Numbered from the stretch's first letter, positions 1 through 16,174 are shown. The stretch is DNA of 64,000 nt from Eriocheir sinensis (GCF_024679095.1 NC_066577.1:628255-692254); one strand, 5' to 3'. The notes: a model not told the origin generated them from the sequence alone. Program-made: numbers and translations.

Positions 1-4710
<4,710 letters not shown>

Positions 4711-4734
4711 ATGAACATAAGAACGCAGGAGTCT

Positions 4735-7660
4735 GCAAGAGGCCGGTAGGCCTGTACGAGGCAGCTCCTTTGACCCTAAGCTCCCGTGTATCTAACCCCA
4801 CCTAATATCGCTGTCCATGAATTTATCTAGTCTATTTTGAATGACAATTGTATTGGCACTCACCACATGACTGCTGCCTATTCCACTCATCCACCACCCT
4901 GTTAGTAAACCAATTTTTGCCTATGTCCCTGTTGAATCTGAATTTATCCAGTTTAAACCTGTTACTTCGTGTCCTACCCGGTTCTCTTACCAACAAAACC
5001 TTATGAATGTCTCCCTATTAAAGACCTTCATCCATTTATAAACCTCTAACATGTCTCCACGCACCCATCGCCTTTATAGAGAATGCAAGTTTAACTGTTT
5101 TAGTCTTTCCACGTATGGCAATTTTATCAGCCCTGAATCATCTTAGTCATCCTCCTCTGCACCGATTCTAACATTTTGATATCCATTCTATAGTAGGGTG
5201 ACCAGAACTGAACCGCATAGTCAAGATGAGGTCTAACTAATGCTAAATATAGTTTGAGGAAGACTTTGGGGCTTCTGTTGCTTACGCTCCTTGAAATAAA
5301 TCCCAGTACCCTATTAGCTCGATTTCTAGCTTGAATGCATTGTTCCCTTGGACGGAGATCAGAGCTCACTAAGACCCCTAAATCCCTCTCGCACCCAGAC
5401 CTACTTATGAGAGTGTCATTTAAGCAATAGTTATGTGAGGGGTTGTTCCTACCTACACTCAGAATACTGCACTTCCCTACATTGAACTCCATCTGCCATT
5501 TATCCGCCCAGTCATATAATCTGTTGAGTTCACCTTGGAGAATACTAGCGTCCTGATCCGACTCAATTACTCTACCGATCTTGGTATCATCTGCAAATTT
5601 ACTAACATCACTACTAATTCCTGTGTCTAAGTCATTGATATAAATAATAAACAAAAGTGGACCTAATACTGAACCTTGTGGGACCCTACCTGTAACACAT
5701 CCCCAGTCAGATCTTTTACCATTGATTTGCACTCTTTGCTTCCTATTGCTAAGCCACGCCTTGACCCAGTTCAAAACTTTACCCTCTACTCCGTGAGCCT
5801 GTAATTTAAGCAACAGTCGTTGGTGAGGAACTTTGTCAAACGCTTTACTAAAATCAAGATAGATTACATCATAATTTTCATCTCTGTCAACCGCCTCAAA
5901 TACTTTATTGTAGAAGGACAAGAGATTGGTGAGGCATGACCTACCTTTTGTGAACCCATGCTGCGAGTCGTGAATTAAGCTATGTTTCTCTAAATGCTCC
6001 TGAATGTTCCTGGCTATTATGGACTCCAGCATCTTCCTATAACCGATGTTAAGCTAATTGGGCGATAGTTTGAAGCAACTGACCTGTCCCCTTTTTAAAA
6101 ATCGGCGTCACATTAGCTACTTTCCATAGGCTCGGCACATATTAGTATTTACCGACATCTTAAAGATGTCGGTTAGTGGGTCACTGATTATATCACCTAA
6201 CTCCTTTAATACCCTCGGAAATATCCCGTCAGGACCTGGCGACTTGTTCTTCTTAAGCTTATCTATCTCATCCTGAACTACTTGCCTGGTAATGATTACA
6301 TCCCTCAATTTATCGCCATCCCCGCCCTCGTACACCTGAACTCTTTCCGGTATAGTCGTTCGATCCTCCTGTGTGAATACTGAAAGGAAGTAGTCGTTCA
6401 ACAATGTGCTCATATTTTCGTAATTTTCTACTAGCTCCCCTGTGTTTGTTTTCAGCGGTCCAATTTTCTCCCGTGTTTTTGTTCTATACATCTGAAAGAA
6501 GCCCTTAGGATTAATTTTCGCCTCATTTACTACTTTGATCTCATAGTTCCTTTTTGCTATCCTGGTGTTTTTCTTAACTAATCTAGATAGTTCGACGTAA
6601 TGGCCCCTGAGATGTGTCTCACCATTCTTTATTTTCTGATAAATTCCCTTCTTTAACCCAATCTCGTGTTTTAGTCCACGAGTCATCCACTTAGGATCAT
6701 TGTTTTCTTTTCTAAGTGTTCGCTGTGGTATATGCTGTTCTTGCCTCTACTATTACTCTAACTAAATTCTTGTAAGACATTTCTACCTGGTTCTCCTGGC
6801 TCTCCAATCCGCAGTTCTGGCCCTCATGAATCCCTAAATTATCCCAGTTTAGCCCTTCAAGATGTCTTCGAAGCCACTCGTAGTTTGCTCTTCTAAAATC
6901 TGGAACTAACACTGGGTTTGGTTGCGGTTACCGCCCAGTCTAAGCTAAAACGAACCGTTCTGTGGTCACTATTTCCTAACTCTCCGCCCACCTCCAACTC
7001 ACGTAGCAAGTTCCCATTATTGGTTAGGACTAAGTCTAATATGTTATCTCCTCTGGTAGGCTCAGTAACTACCTGCTTAAGGAAATTATCTTGTATAACT
7101 TCAAGAAAGTCCTCGGCTTCCAGGTCACCCACTAGATCTTCCCAGTCTATATTCCTATAATTAAAGTCCCCCATTACGCAGACATGTCTATTCATACTGC
7201 CCTGCCAATCTCCTGTAGTAATATACTCGTGTCCTGCCTGTTAAGGTTGGTGGCCTGTATATAACTCCTAGAGTTAGTTTTTCTTTCCTTTGTAAACGTC
7301 CACCCAAACTGATTCTGAATCCATGTTAGTTTTGACTGAGTTGTTAACTAAACATTTAAGTGAGTCTTTAACATATAGCGCAACTCCACCTCTCTTTCTG
7401 CCCCTTCTGTCTGTGTGAAACATCTGATAACCCGTTATTTCAAATTCTGATCTAAAATTTCTATTAGCAGTGTCTATCCATGTCTCAGTGATCGCTATTA
7501 TGTCAAAATTTTCTGAACAAGCTTCACCCCTTAGTAAGTCTATCTTGTTTCTGAGGCTCCTGCTGTTAGTATAGAAGATTCTTAGCCCGTCCTCTGTTAC
7601 TCCTCTAGAATTACTTCTAAGCTGCCTGGTTATATTATGAGCTATATGTCCCTCCCATTA
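4735..7660 (-). pseudogene. CR1-like ORF2: APE endonuclease and reverse transcriptase, broken
   Basis: The endonuclease begins near 7650 with LRIFYTNSRSLRNKID, then IIAITETW, GVIYRPP, VMGDFNYRNIDW (near 7175) and NSDHRTVRFSL (near 6945). The linker KKNKSPGPDGIFPRVLKEL lies near 6240. The RT spans 6032-5127 with HGFTKGRSCLTNLL, YLDFSKAFDKVPHQ, GRVPQGSVLGPLLF and the catalytic SKFADDTKI, then WQMEFNVGKC and RPHLDYAVQFWSPYYR. C-terminal residues continue in shifted frames to ELPRTGLPASCRLL at about 4735. Frameshifts occur near 7230, 7200, 6910, 6700, 6060 and 5125. The product would make target-primed reverse transcripts of its own RNA, but this copy cannot. Confidence 0.88.
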
Positions 7661-7712
7661 CTCCTCCCATTGTTTCCCATTACTCCTCCCCCTCGCCTAT
7701 ACTAAAAAATCC

Positions 7713-9175
7713 TCAGGTACCAAGTGCTCGCTCAAGGGAGTCTGAGAGAGCCTCAACACCCTTGAACGTCAAGTGTATCCCGTCACGGGCGTAGAGGGCG
7801 TCGTTGCCAAAGAAGAGGTCCCAATTGTCGACGAACAGCCACCCATTGCGCTCGCAGTGCTCAGCAAGTCTGCTGTTCACTGCTATCGCCCTGGACAGCC
7901 ATCCATCGCCAACGCCCCTCCTTGGCAGGACGCCACACACTACTGGCGACCCACCAGCGTCACGTATCCTGCCTAACAATTCTCTAAAACGCCTGAGAAG
8001 GTCCTCGCTTGGCACACGAGAAACGTCGTTTCCGCCACAGCTGAGAAAGACAATGGGGTTCGATCCCTCCCTTGCCATACACGCCTCAATCCTGTCTGAT
8101 ATATGGCCCACCCCTGCCCCTGGGAAACACACCCTCGTCCTGTTCTTATCCTTGGAGCAAAAATACCTGTCAACATAACGAACCTGACTATCACCAACAA
8201 GAACTGACGGCCGGAAGGGGGCCAGGAGGGTGGGTGAAGGGGAGGGAGAGGGAAGGAGGGAGGGACCTACTGTGAAGAACGAGGAGAAATTGTGGAAGAG
8301 GTGGAAGGTGGAAAGGGGAGGAGGAGGAGGAAGAGGAAGAAGGAGAAAGGGAGGGTGAGGTGGTGGAGGAGGAACGGACGAGGAGAGGGAGGAGGAAGAG
8401 GGGAAAGGGAAGGTAAGGGACAGGTGTTGGAGGAGGGACGAGCGAGGAGGCGGAGGACAAGGAGGAAAAAGAGGGAGAGGAGGAGGAGGAGGAGAGGGCG
8501 GGAAGAGGGGAGAGGGGACGGAAGAGGAAGGAGGAATTGGAGGTGGAGGAGGAGGAGGGGAGGGGAGGAGGAGGAGGAGGAGGAGGAGGAGGAGGAGGAG
8601 GTGAAAGGGAGAGGAGGTGGGGAGGAGGGACGGACGAGGAGAGGGAGGAGGAAGAGGGGAAGGGGAAGGTGAAGGACAGGTGTGGGAGGGAGGACGAGCG
8701 AGGAGGCGGAGGACAAGGAGGAGAAAGAGGGAGAGGAGGAGGAGGAGGGTGGGCGGGGAGAGGGGAGAGGGGGGACGGAAGAGGAAGGCGAGGAGGAGGA
8801 GGAGGAGGAGGAGGAGGAGGAGGAGGAGGAGGAGGAGGAAGAAGAAGAGGAGAAGGAGGGGTGGGAAGCGGGGAGAGCGGAGATGGTCGAGGAGGAGGAG
8901 GAGGATGGAGGGGCTGCTGTGGGTGAAGACAATACTAGAGGGAGGAGGACGAGGAAGAAGAGGAAGAGGAAGGGAGGAGGAGGAGGCGGGCTTGTTGCTG
9001 CTGCACTAACCAGTAAGTGTACCTGGGCGGCGAGAGTCGTAACCCTATTCTCTAACTCTATGATCCTCTGATCATCCTACTGAGTCTTAACGCAGAACCT
9101 ACAAACGTCCTTGGAAAGAAAGTACTGCTTGGCTATGCGAAGGCCACATCCAGAACAACGCTTGAGGGACGTCAT
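7713..9175 (-). pseudogene. CR1-like ORF1: zinc motif, coiled coil, SGNH esterase
   Basis: Read from ATG 9175 on the minus strand. Residues 1-32 hold a CxxC...CxxC motif (C7, C10, C25, C28). An in-frame TAG at 9079-9077 follows, then a short heptad-like stretch (IIELENRVTTLAAQV). A Ser/Pro-rich linker comes from the GGA expansion at 8280-8990. The frame shifts by one within that linker: the upstream frame ends in SSQ-stop near 8267. The downstream frame carries VLVGDSQVRYVDRY (SGNH block I, GDS at 8187-8195), CGGNDVSR (block III) and DGIHLTFKG (block V, 7784 downward), ending at 7713. CR1-family ORF1 proteins with PHD-like and esterase domains are known; the role in retrotransposition is not settled. 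All catalytic blocks (Ser, Asn, Asp-x-x-His) remain visible, so the esterase part decayed less than the linker. Confidence 0.82.
8280..8990. repeat. (GGA)n-rich low-complexity tract within LINE ORF1
   Basis: About 700 bp of GGA/GAG trinucleotide-rich purine sequence with internal duplicated blocks. A GGGACGGACGAGGAGAGGG-like segment recurs near 8372, 8625 and 8680. On the coding (minus) strand it is Ser/Pro/Leu-rich. Long open frames on the plus strand here (Arg/Glu/Gly runs) are shadows of the repeat. Confidence 0.9.
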
Positions 9176-9238
9176 GGTGAAGATATGGGCGAGGCAAGAC
9201 GGAAACAATTAGGCGCGTTAAGACGATAACAAAGTACG

Positions 9239-9483
9239 CAGCTGCGGTGAGGTCGTCAGGTCAAAAATGTGTATCTAGGAAAACAAACCAACAGCTGCTG
9301 TGAGGTCGCAGTCAGGTCAATTCCCCGGGAAAAGGTGTGTCTGTAAGAGTTGTTTGTGTTACATCACAATGTTGGAGGATTCGTGAACGTGGACAGCACC
9401 ACACCCGTGCTCGGCAACACTCAGGTCCTACACAGTCAGCTGATATGTCATTGTAAGAGTTGTTTGTGTTATATCACAATGCC
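9239..9483. repeat. Tandem direct repeats upstream of CR1-like ORF1
   Basis: Two pairs of direct repeats. AGCTGCGGTGAGGTC (about 9239) recurs as AGCTGCTGTGAGGTC (about 9293), each followed by GTCAGGTCA. A 30-bp block starting TGTAAGAGTTGTTTGTGTTA occurs at about 9341 and again at 9453 with one or two differences. The position just 5' of ORF1 suggests 5'-UTR or promoter monomers of the LINE, which is an inference. Confidence 0.6.
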
Positions 9484-9510
9484 TGTGCCTGATTTTTTTG
9501 TTGTGGCCTT

Positions 9511-10084
9511 GCAAGGCCCTACAGGACTCGTGGATTACTTGTGTTATGTTCCCAATAATCTTATCTTTACATTCTTTACTATCAGTTCCGTTTTCTTTAC
9601 ATTACAAATACGTATTATTTCCTTTACATAAAACAGGATATTGCGAACAATATGTTTTATTTACCGTAACTTTGTTCGAAACCATTCAAGATCGACTCTG
9701 TGTGCTAACTGTGTAATAAATGTTTGGAAAATTAGGGACAACCTGTTCTTCCCAAATTTAAGTAAATATGATGAAAATTGATGAGTGATTATTAACACAC
9801 CTGTAAGTGTGAGAAATGCTGCACACGAAACAACAACATAAACAACTTCACCAAGAAGAAGAAGCGACAATCTATCTTGCAAAAAACTGAATTAGGCAAC
9901 AAACAAACAAGACAGTCACAGAGCACAAGAACAAAACAGAGAGGAAATAACACATAAGCCAAGTCATAGAAAAAAAAATATCAGTCATACTTAACAAAAA
10001 ACGAAAATAAATAAACAAACAAAACAGAAAACTCAGAGGTAAAAATACACCGATAACTCAACCTTGATCTAACGAGACTGTCAC
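9511..10084. other. No gene seen
   Basis: Moderately AT-rich unique-looking sequence. Short open frames on both strands (60-90 codons) show no recognisable motif. Nothing supportable. Confidence 0.6.
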
Positions 10085-10510
10085 GAGGTCCGTTATGGGG
10101 GGAGAGGGAAGAGGGCGTAGGAGGGGTGTTGTGAGTGGAAATGGTTGGAGACTGGTAATAGGGGGATGTGGGGGGTGGACATCACTGGTTGGAGGGGAGG
10201 GGCAGGAAGGTGTGAGGAGACAGCGATAGGAGAAGGAGGAGGAATGGGGGAAGAGGACGTGGGAGGAAGGGTGGTAAAGTGGAGGGAAAACGAACAGAGG
10301 AAGGGAGGTGGAGACGGTTAGTGAGAGGAAAAAGCGAGAAGAATGATAGAGAGCGTGGTGGAAGGGGAGGTGAGGTGGAGTGAAGGGGATGTAAGAGCAG
10401 AGAAGAACAAGAGGGATGTGGAGGGTGGTAGTGAGGGAAGAAAAGAAAGAAAAAAAGAGCAGGAGGAGGAGGAGGAGGAGGTAGAGGAAGAGGAGGAGCA
10501 GGAGGGGTAG
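10085..10510. repeat. Purine-rich low-complexity tract
   Basis: Plus strand almost entirely A/G with (GGA)n at about 10460-10500. The Pro/Leu-rich minus-strand frame is a composition artefact. Confidence 0.8.
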
Positions 10511-10579
10511 CAGGGTCGGCCACTAATTCAATTAAGCAACACAAATTCCTTTCTTGGGCTGCAGCATCGCGGGACAAAG

Positions 10580-11295
10580 GCCACCGCTGGCTGGTTAGCT
10601 TCTCTTTCTTTGATTTTTATAGTGAGGGTTTTTTCTTCCTTTATCACTTTTTTACTTTTTCTTTTCTATCTACAGTAACAAAGTCTCTTCCAATTTTTTT
10701 AACTTATTTCAATTTTTATTGTTTTACTTTTTGCTTTAATATTACTTTTTTTAGCTTTTACTTTTACTCTTACTTTTATCCTTCCTTTAATTAGTGACAG
10801 CTTTTTTCCTTCCTTTATTTTTTTAAAGCCACAAACGATGCAAGTGATTCTACGTCATGTTCATAATCGTTTATCTTTCAGCTGTGTGTATAGGTAAGTA
10901 TTTTCTTCAGTCAATATCTACTGACCTTTTTCTTCTTTTAATCCTATTAAAAATACCTCTACTTATCTCACATTATATTTATTTGTCATTATATCTATAT
11001 ATCCTTACGGTTACTCTCCCGCTCTCTTTCACGCTGTCTTCCTATACATTCACCCGTTTGATATTTCTACTCCTTTCTCGTAACTGTCATGTATATCTAA
11101 TGAAACCGCTGCATGTTTCGTTCTAGCTTGTGTCTGTTTAAATAGTTCATCTTTTTTGCAGCTTTCCTTCGGTCTCTTTCCTCTGTCGACTCACTTCCTC
11201 TAGAGGTGCCCATTGCCAGCTCTTTCTCTTGTACCAGCTTAAACTGACTCAACTTTCTTTTACATGTCATTTCAACTGTTTTCAAAGGATGCTGC
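10580..11295. other. T-rich sequence, no gene seen
   Basis: Pyrimidine-rich plus strand with scattered CTTTTACTTTT motifs. No coding or RNA feature recognised. Confidence 0.55.
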
Positions 11296-11339
11296 AGAAC
11301 CGTGATAGGCTGTAGATTTTATCATGTAAATTATCTGCT

Positions 11340-11515
11340 GTTCGGTGCGTCAGTCACACTTTGGTGCAGCACCAAAAACCTGCAGCCGACCTTATCGGTC
11401 ATACGGCGGACGGAGACACATGACGGTCGCAAGCGCGACCATGTGCGACCTCCCACGAATCGCAGGTCGCCGATTGTCGTTGTTAGATCGTAAAATCAGT
11501 GTGACAGGGGCTTTA
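11340..11515. other. GC-rich palindromic patch, possible MITE remnant
   Basis: An island of CpG-containing sequence in AT-rich surroundings. It contains GGTCGCAAGCGCGACC, an interrupted perfect palindrome, and further GCGACC/GGTCGC copies. TCAGTCACAC near 11350 and TCAGTGTGAC near 11497 sit near its edges in an inverted-like relation. It could be a small nonautonomous DNA transposon, but no target duplication was found. Confidence 0.3.
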
Positions 11516-11539
11516 TCTGTTCGTACTCGAGCCTGTACA

Positions 11540-11609
11540 CCTGTCTAATTAAACACCTGCACCTCGAGACGGATGGAGTGGCGTTAATAGGACAATAGGG
11601 ATGTGGTAA

Positions 11610-11674
<65 letters not shown>

Positions 11675-11744
11675 ACATTATATATAACATTAATTAAACG
11701 TTGTATTGACTGCAGCGGCACAGCTCTCTCCCCTTCCACCCTCC

Positions 11745-11799
<55 letters not shown>

Positions 11800-11856
11800 A
11801 ATTAACACAACATACACTTTCATTGTACGTACAAATCAACTGGTGGGTCGTGGCAG

Positions 11857-11917
<61 letters not shown>

Positions 11918-11987
11918 TTACCACATTCCTATTGTCCTATTAACGCCACTCCATCTGTCTCGAGGTGCAGGTGTTTAATTAGACAGG
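11540..11987. mobile_element. Foldback element with 74-bp arms extended by GT/CA tracts
   Basis: The left arm 11540-11613 (starting CCTGTCTAATTAAACACCTG) is matched by the reverse complement at 11914-11987 with only two mismatches seen. The arms run directly into complementary microsatellites, (GT)n at 11613-11671 and (CA)n at 11858-11914, so pairing can extend to about 130 bp per side. The loop holds a (TC)n tract at 11751-11799. No target duplication is evident. It resembles a foldback/MITE-type DNA element; autonomous partner unknown. Confidence 0.75.
11751..11799. repeat. (TC)n microsatellite
   Basis: Pure CT dinucleotide run in the loop of the foldback element. Confidence 0.95.
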
Positions 11988-12054
11988 GTGAGTCCGATAA
12001 TAATTTGGGTCATGTGGATTATTCCGCAGTAACAGTGTGCACCCTGACCCCGGG

Positions 12055-13485
12055 GGGGACGGAATAAGAGGATGATGATGATGATGATGAGGGTAATAGG
12101 AGACTAGCAGAAGGGTACTGGTTGGACTAAGATTCTGAAAGAAAGGTACGTAATCAGTAACATAGTGGTGTAAATGGTGGAGGGATGAAGTTCTGTTTGG
12201 TGGATATTGATGGAGGAGGAGGAGGAGGAGGAGGAGGAGGAGGAGGAGGCTGGATGGTTGAAGGTGGTAGCAAGGGAAGAATTGAGTGTGGTAGAAGGAT
12301 AATGGTAGAAGAAAACCGATGAAGGAAAAGAGAAGGGAAAGTAAACAGAAGACAGATAAAATAAAAGTGAGTAGTGGAGATAGCAGGAGGAGGAAAAAGA
12401 CGGGAGGAAGCAAGAAGAGGGAGGCAGAGGTGGGTGAGGACAGGCAGGTGGAGGAGGAGGATGCGAGAAAAAAAGGTTAGTGAAGAATGACGAGTGGAAA
12501 TAGGTAAGGAAGGTAAGATAGGGTAAGAAAAGGTAAGGTAATGTAAGGTAAGGTAAGGCAAGGTAAGAGATGGATAGTTAGGGGAGTTGTGAGGTGGAGA
12601 ATACAAAGACGCTGTAAAGATAAGCTAAAATTAAGGAACATTATAAGATAGTAAATTAGTGGACCTTGAGAGGTGGAGGATACAAGGACGCTGCTTACAA
12701 GTACATGTAGAGTGGAGGTATTAAGACCCTGGGAGATGAGTGGAGACCAGCAAGGAGACTAAATCCGCTAACAGTGTGGAGAACAAATGTGGAGATCAAG
12801 GCAGCGTGGGGAGGCGGCTTTACCTGATGGACCTTCCGGGGAGGCTGTCAGACGAATGGGAGGAAGGGGGAGCGGAGAGGGAAGGAGGGGGAATAAACTG
12901 ACGATGAAATAAATAGAAAAAATGAAGCAGGACAGACGAAACAAAAAAAGTAGAAAATTAAGGAAATAGAAAACGAAAACGGACAAAAACAAAGAAAATG
13001 TAGCAAAAGAAAATAAAGAAAAACAAAACACGGACATGAAGTAAGACAGATCGAGGTCACAATTTGAGACGAGGTAGCGGGGAAAACCTTTCCCTTAAGA
13101 GCTTCACGTCTGGCTGTCAGGCCTCACCACGCCGCTGACCAGCGCCGAGGGGGAGCAGCACAACAGCCTGGCACCCCACGCCCTTGTCACGCCCACACAC
13201 GCACGACCTGAACTTATTTCTTCTTTCCTCCTATTATTTTTCTTGATCTTCTTTTCCTTCCCTAATTTTTTTTCTTACTCAATTATCCCTTCCATTCACC
13301 CATGCTTTCTTATTTTTCTTCCTTTCATCTATACGCCAGGATTGGACTGAACCGAAGAAGGGAAAAAGAAAGAGAAAGGGAAGGAAGGAAGGTGGGTGGT
13401 ATGGGGGAGGAAGGAAGGAAGGAAGGTAGGTGGTAAGGATTAGGAAGGAAGGAAGAACGAACTGAAGAGGACGAATTATGGTTTT
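12055..13485. repeat. Purine-rich low-complexity region with GGA, GATGAT and GGTAA repeats
   Basis: It includes (GAT)n at 12070-12090, (GGA)n at 12210-12250, a short GGTAAG-type tandem at about 12505-12570, A-rich sequence at 12900-13040 and GGAA repeats at 13375-13460. A less repetitive patch at 13100-13215 has no coding motif I recognise. No gene supported. Confidence 0.7.
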
Positions 13486-13488
13486 GAA

Positions 13489-15012
13489 TTTTTTTTTTAA
13501 ACTAAGGAAACAGTTCAAGGGCGCAAAGAAAAATATAAAAAAGCCCGCTACTAAGTGCTCCTGAATAGAGGTCAAAGGGGTGTCCAAAAAAAGAGAGGTC
13601 AATTTCGGGAGGAGAGGTATCCTGAAACCCTCCTCTTGAAAGAGTTCAAGTCGTAGGCAGGAGGAAATACAGATGAAGGAAGATAGTTCCAGAGTTTACC
13701 AGCATGAGGGATGAAAGAGTGAAGATGCTGGTTGACTCTTGCATAAGGGGTTTGGACAGTATAGGGATGAGCATGAGTAGAAAGTCGTGTGCAGCGGGGC
13801 AGCGGGAGGGGGGGAGGCATGCAGTTAGCAAGTTCAGAAGAGCAGTCAGCGTGAAAATAACGATAGAAGATAGAAAGAGAGGCAACATGGCGGCGGAATT
13901 TGAGAGGTAGAAGACTATCAGTATGAGGAGGAGAGCTGATGAAACGAAGAGACTTAGACTCCACTCTGTAAAGGAGAGCTGTGTGAGATGCATACTCCAT
14001 ACGAGGGCGGACAAGGCTCCTGTAAATGGATAGCAGCTGTGCGGGGAAGAAGAACTGGCGGAGACGGTAAAGAACGCCCAGCCTTGAGGAAGCTGATTTA
14101 GTAAGAGATGAGATATGAAGTTTCGAGGTTGAGATTTTGAGTTAAGGATAGACCGAGGATGTTTAGTGTTGAAGAAGGTGATAGCTGAGTGTTGTCAAAT
14201 AATAGGGGATAGTTGTTTGGAAGATTGTGTCGAGTGGATAGGTGGAGTAACTGTGTTTTTGAGGCGTTGAAGGACACCAGGTTCCTCTTGCCCCAATCGG
14301 AAATAATAGTAATGTCTGAGGCTAAGCGTTCTGTTGCCTCCAGTCTTGAGTCGTTAAATTCCTGTAGGGTGGGTCTTCTATTGAAAGAAGTTGAGTAATG
14401 CAGAGTGGAATCATCGGCGTAAAAATGGATAGGACAGTTCGTTTTGGAAAGAAGATCATCAATGAAAAACAGAAAGAGAGTGGGAGATAGGACAGAACCT
14501 TGCGGGACACCATTGTTGAAAGGTTGAGCTGAAGAACAGTGACCGTCTATCACAGCAGAAATAGAACGGTCAGAAAGGAAGCTGGAGATGAAGGTACAGA
14601 GAGAAGGATAGAAACCGTAGAAGGGTAGTTTGGAAAGCAAAGATTTGTGCCAGACCCTATCAAAAGCTTTTGATATGTCCAGCGCAATAGCAAAGGTTTC
14701 ACCGAAACGGCTAAGAGAGGATAACCAAGGGTCAGTTAGGAAGGCAAGGAGATCACCAGTAGAACGCCCCTTGCGGAACCCATACTGGCGATCAGATAGA
14801 AGGTCAGAAGTGGAAAGGTGCTTTTGAATCTTCCGGTTAAGGATTGATTCAAAAGCTTTAGATAGACAAGAAAGTAAAGCTATAGGACGGTAGTTTGAGG
14901 GATTGGAACGGTCACCCTTCTTAGGCACAGGCTGTATGAAGGCATACTTCCAGTAGGAAGGAAAGGTAGATGTTGACAGGCAGAGGCGAAAGAGTTTGAC
15001 CAGGCAGGGTGA
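13489..15012 (-). mobile_element. Jockey-like LINE copy 1, 5'-truncated
   Basis: It matches the longer copy at 38812-42118 over its RT and C-terminal parts. The 3' end on the minus strand carries a short poly(A), seen as T's at 13489-13499. Similarity to copy 2 stops at about 15012 (GCAGGGTGAC against GCAGGGTTAC), so the element is 5'-truncated upstream of the RT fingers, as expected for incomplete reverse transcription. A 21-bp block present in copy 2 (about 39333-39353) is missing at about 13990, between short direct repeats. Confidence 0.85.
13599..14928 (-). pseudogene. Jockey-like RT and C-terminal region, copy 1
   Basis: The RT portion 14928-14098 shows PKKGDRSNPSNYRPI, QYGFRKGRSTGDLL, ALDISKAFDRVWHKSLL, GVPQGSVLSPTLF and the catalytic HFYADDSTLHY, then SDWGKRNLVSFNASKT. 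A frameshift follows after NILGLSLTQNLN near 14110. The thumb and C-terminal part resume at 14000-13599 (RFISSPPHTDSLLPLKFR; FIPHAGKLWNYLPSSVF). Seven residues present in copy 2 (VWGGSTH) are lost. This is the polymerase that copies LINE RNA at the nick; this copy is dead. The clade within Jockey-like elements was not determined. Confidence 0.88.
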
Positions 15013-15019
15013 CGGATTG

Positions 15020-15108
15020 ATTAAATCACTGAAAGCAGGCAGCCTCGCAATGAGCCAACAGGCTTTCTGCTACCTGTTCGTCCATGTTTCCATGTTTCCA
15101 TGTTTCCT
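15020..15108 (+). mobile_element. 3' end of another LINE with ATGTTTCC tail
   Basis: A short fragment containing AATGAGCCAACAGGCTTTC, with a local reading AMSQQAFCYLFVHVSMF, ends in three tandem ATGTTTCC units and then (TCC)n. CR1-group elements often end in short tandem repeats instead of poly(A), so this is probably a severely truncated copy. Family not identified. Confidence 0.45.
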
Positions 15109-15420
15109 CCTCCTCCTCCTCCTCCTCCTCCTCCTCATCCTCCTCCTTCTCCTCCTCCTCCATCTATACATCCTTCTCCTCCTCCTCCTCCTCCTCCTCC
15201 TCCTCCTCCACTCCTTCCGCTTTGCATGGTGTCTATCTCCTTCTCTGCTTGTTTCTCCCGCTTCTAAGTTCGCTCATCTTCCTCCTCCTCCATTTTCTCC
15301 TTCAGATTTGCTTGTTCCCAGTTGAATTTCTTGTAATCTCTTTCGCTGATCTCACACTTCCTCCTCCTCCTTTTCCCCCTCTTACCAAAATCCCAAATTC
15401 TATTACTACCGTTTCGTCTT
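15106..15420. repeat. (TCC)n-rich pyrimidine tract
   Basis: CTC/TCC trinucleotide repeats at 15106-15220 and a pyrimidine-rich continuation to about 15420. Ser-rich and Leu-rich frames here are artefacts. Confidence 0.85.
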
Positions 15421-15550
15421 TTTTTTCCTCGTTCTCTTTTTCTTCCATATTCCACTTATCCCTAACCACCAGTGCCCAACCAGTAACCATCCCATTACCA
15501 TCAGCAGATCCCGTACCTTGAATCCACCTCATCCTTGTTTGCATATTTTT

Positions 15551-16078
15551 GGTGAACAGATTAAGGATATTTCTAGTTGGGAGTCACTCTTGATTATAAA
15601 CTGACATTTGAGAAGCACTAACGTTCCATGTCTTCCACTATTGCACAGAAGACAGGCTTACTTCGTAAGTGCTTCAAAACATTTGCTTGTGACTCAACTG
15701 TAATCAAATCATTTTATGTATTCATTTTGCCCCACTTTGAATATTGTGCTCCTGTTTGGATGTCTGCTGCCAGTTGCCATTTAAAGTTACTTGACAGAGC
15801 AATCAATTCAAATAAACTTATTTCTCCGGCACTTGTTCTTGATCTTGATCATCGGCGTCAAGTTGGTGTGTGTGTTATTTAAAGTTTTTAAGAATAATCG
15901 GCATCCCTTACACAATGCTTTGCCTGATCCTTTTACACCTGCCCGGGTCACGAGGTTTGCTCTTAGTCAAAACCAAGATCTATAGTATCAGGTCTCCTCA
16001 CTTTACCTCCACTGCGCAGCCTGTGACGTCAGCTGGCTGTGAGACAGTGAGGAAGACGGGATACTATTCTATTTTCCC

Positions 16079-16121
<43 letters not shown>

Positions 16122-16124
16122 GCG

Positions 16125-16174
<50 letters not shown>

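Larger units (their letters stand above)
4711..9510 (-). mobile_element. CR1-like non-LTR retrotransposon, near full length, inactive
   Basis: On the minus strand the order is 5' region with tandem repeats, ORF1 (zinc-binding motif, coiled coil, low-complexity linker, SGNH esterase), ORF2 (APE endonuclease, RT, C-terminal region) and a very short 3' end. An esterase in ORF1 together with an RT carrying FADD and a C-terminal SPYYR-like segment is typical of the CR1 group. The 3' end reads ELPRTGLPASCRLL and then a GAACATAAGAAC-type tail at about 4712, directly against the satellite. At least six frameshifts or stops make it non-functional. The 5' boundary is uncertain (about 9240-9510). Confidence 0.85.

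Noticed and set aside
8292..9071. Arg/Gly/Glu-rich plus-strand frames
   Set aside because: Shadows of the (GGA)n tract on the strand opposite the LINE ORF1.
10881..10892. Twelve-base microexon between TTATCTTTCAG and GTAAGT
   Set aside because: Splice-site-like words are frequent in pyrimidine-rich DNA and there is no flanking coding exon to support it.
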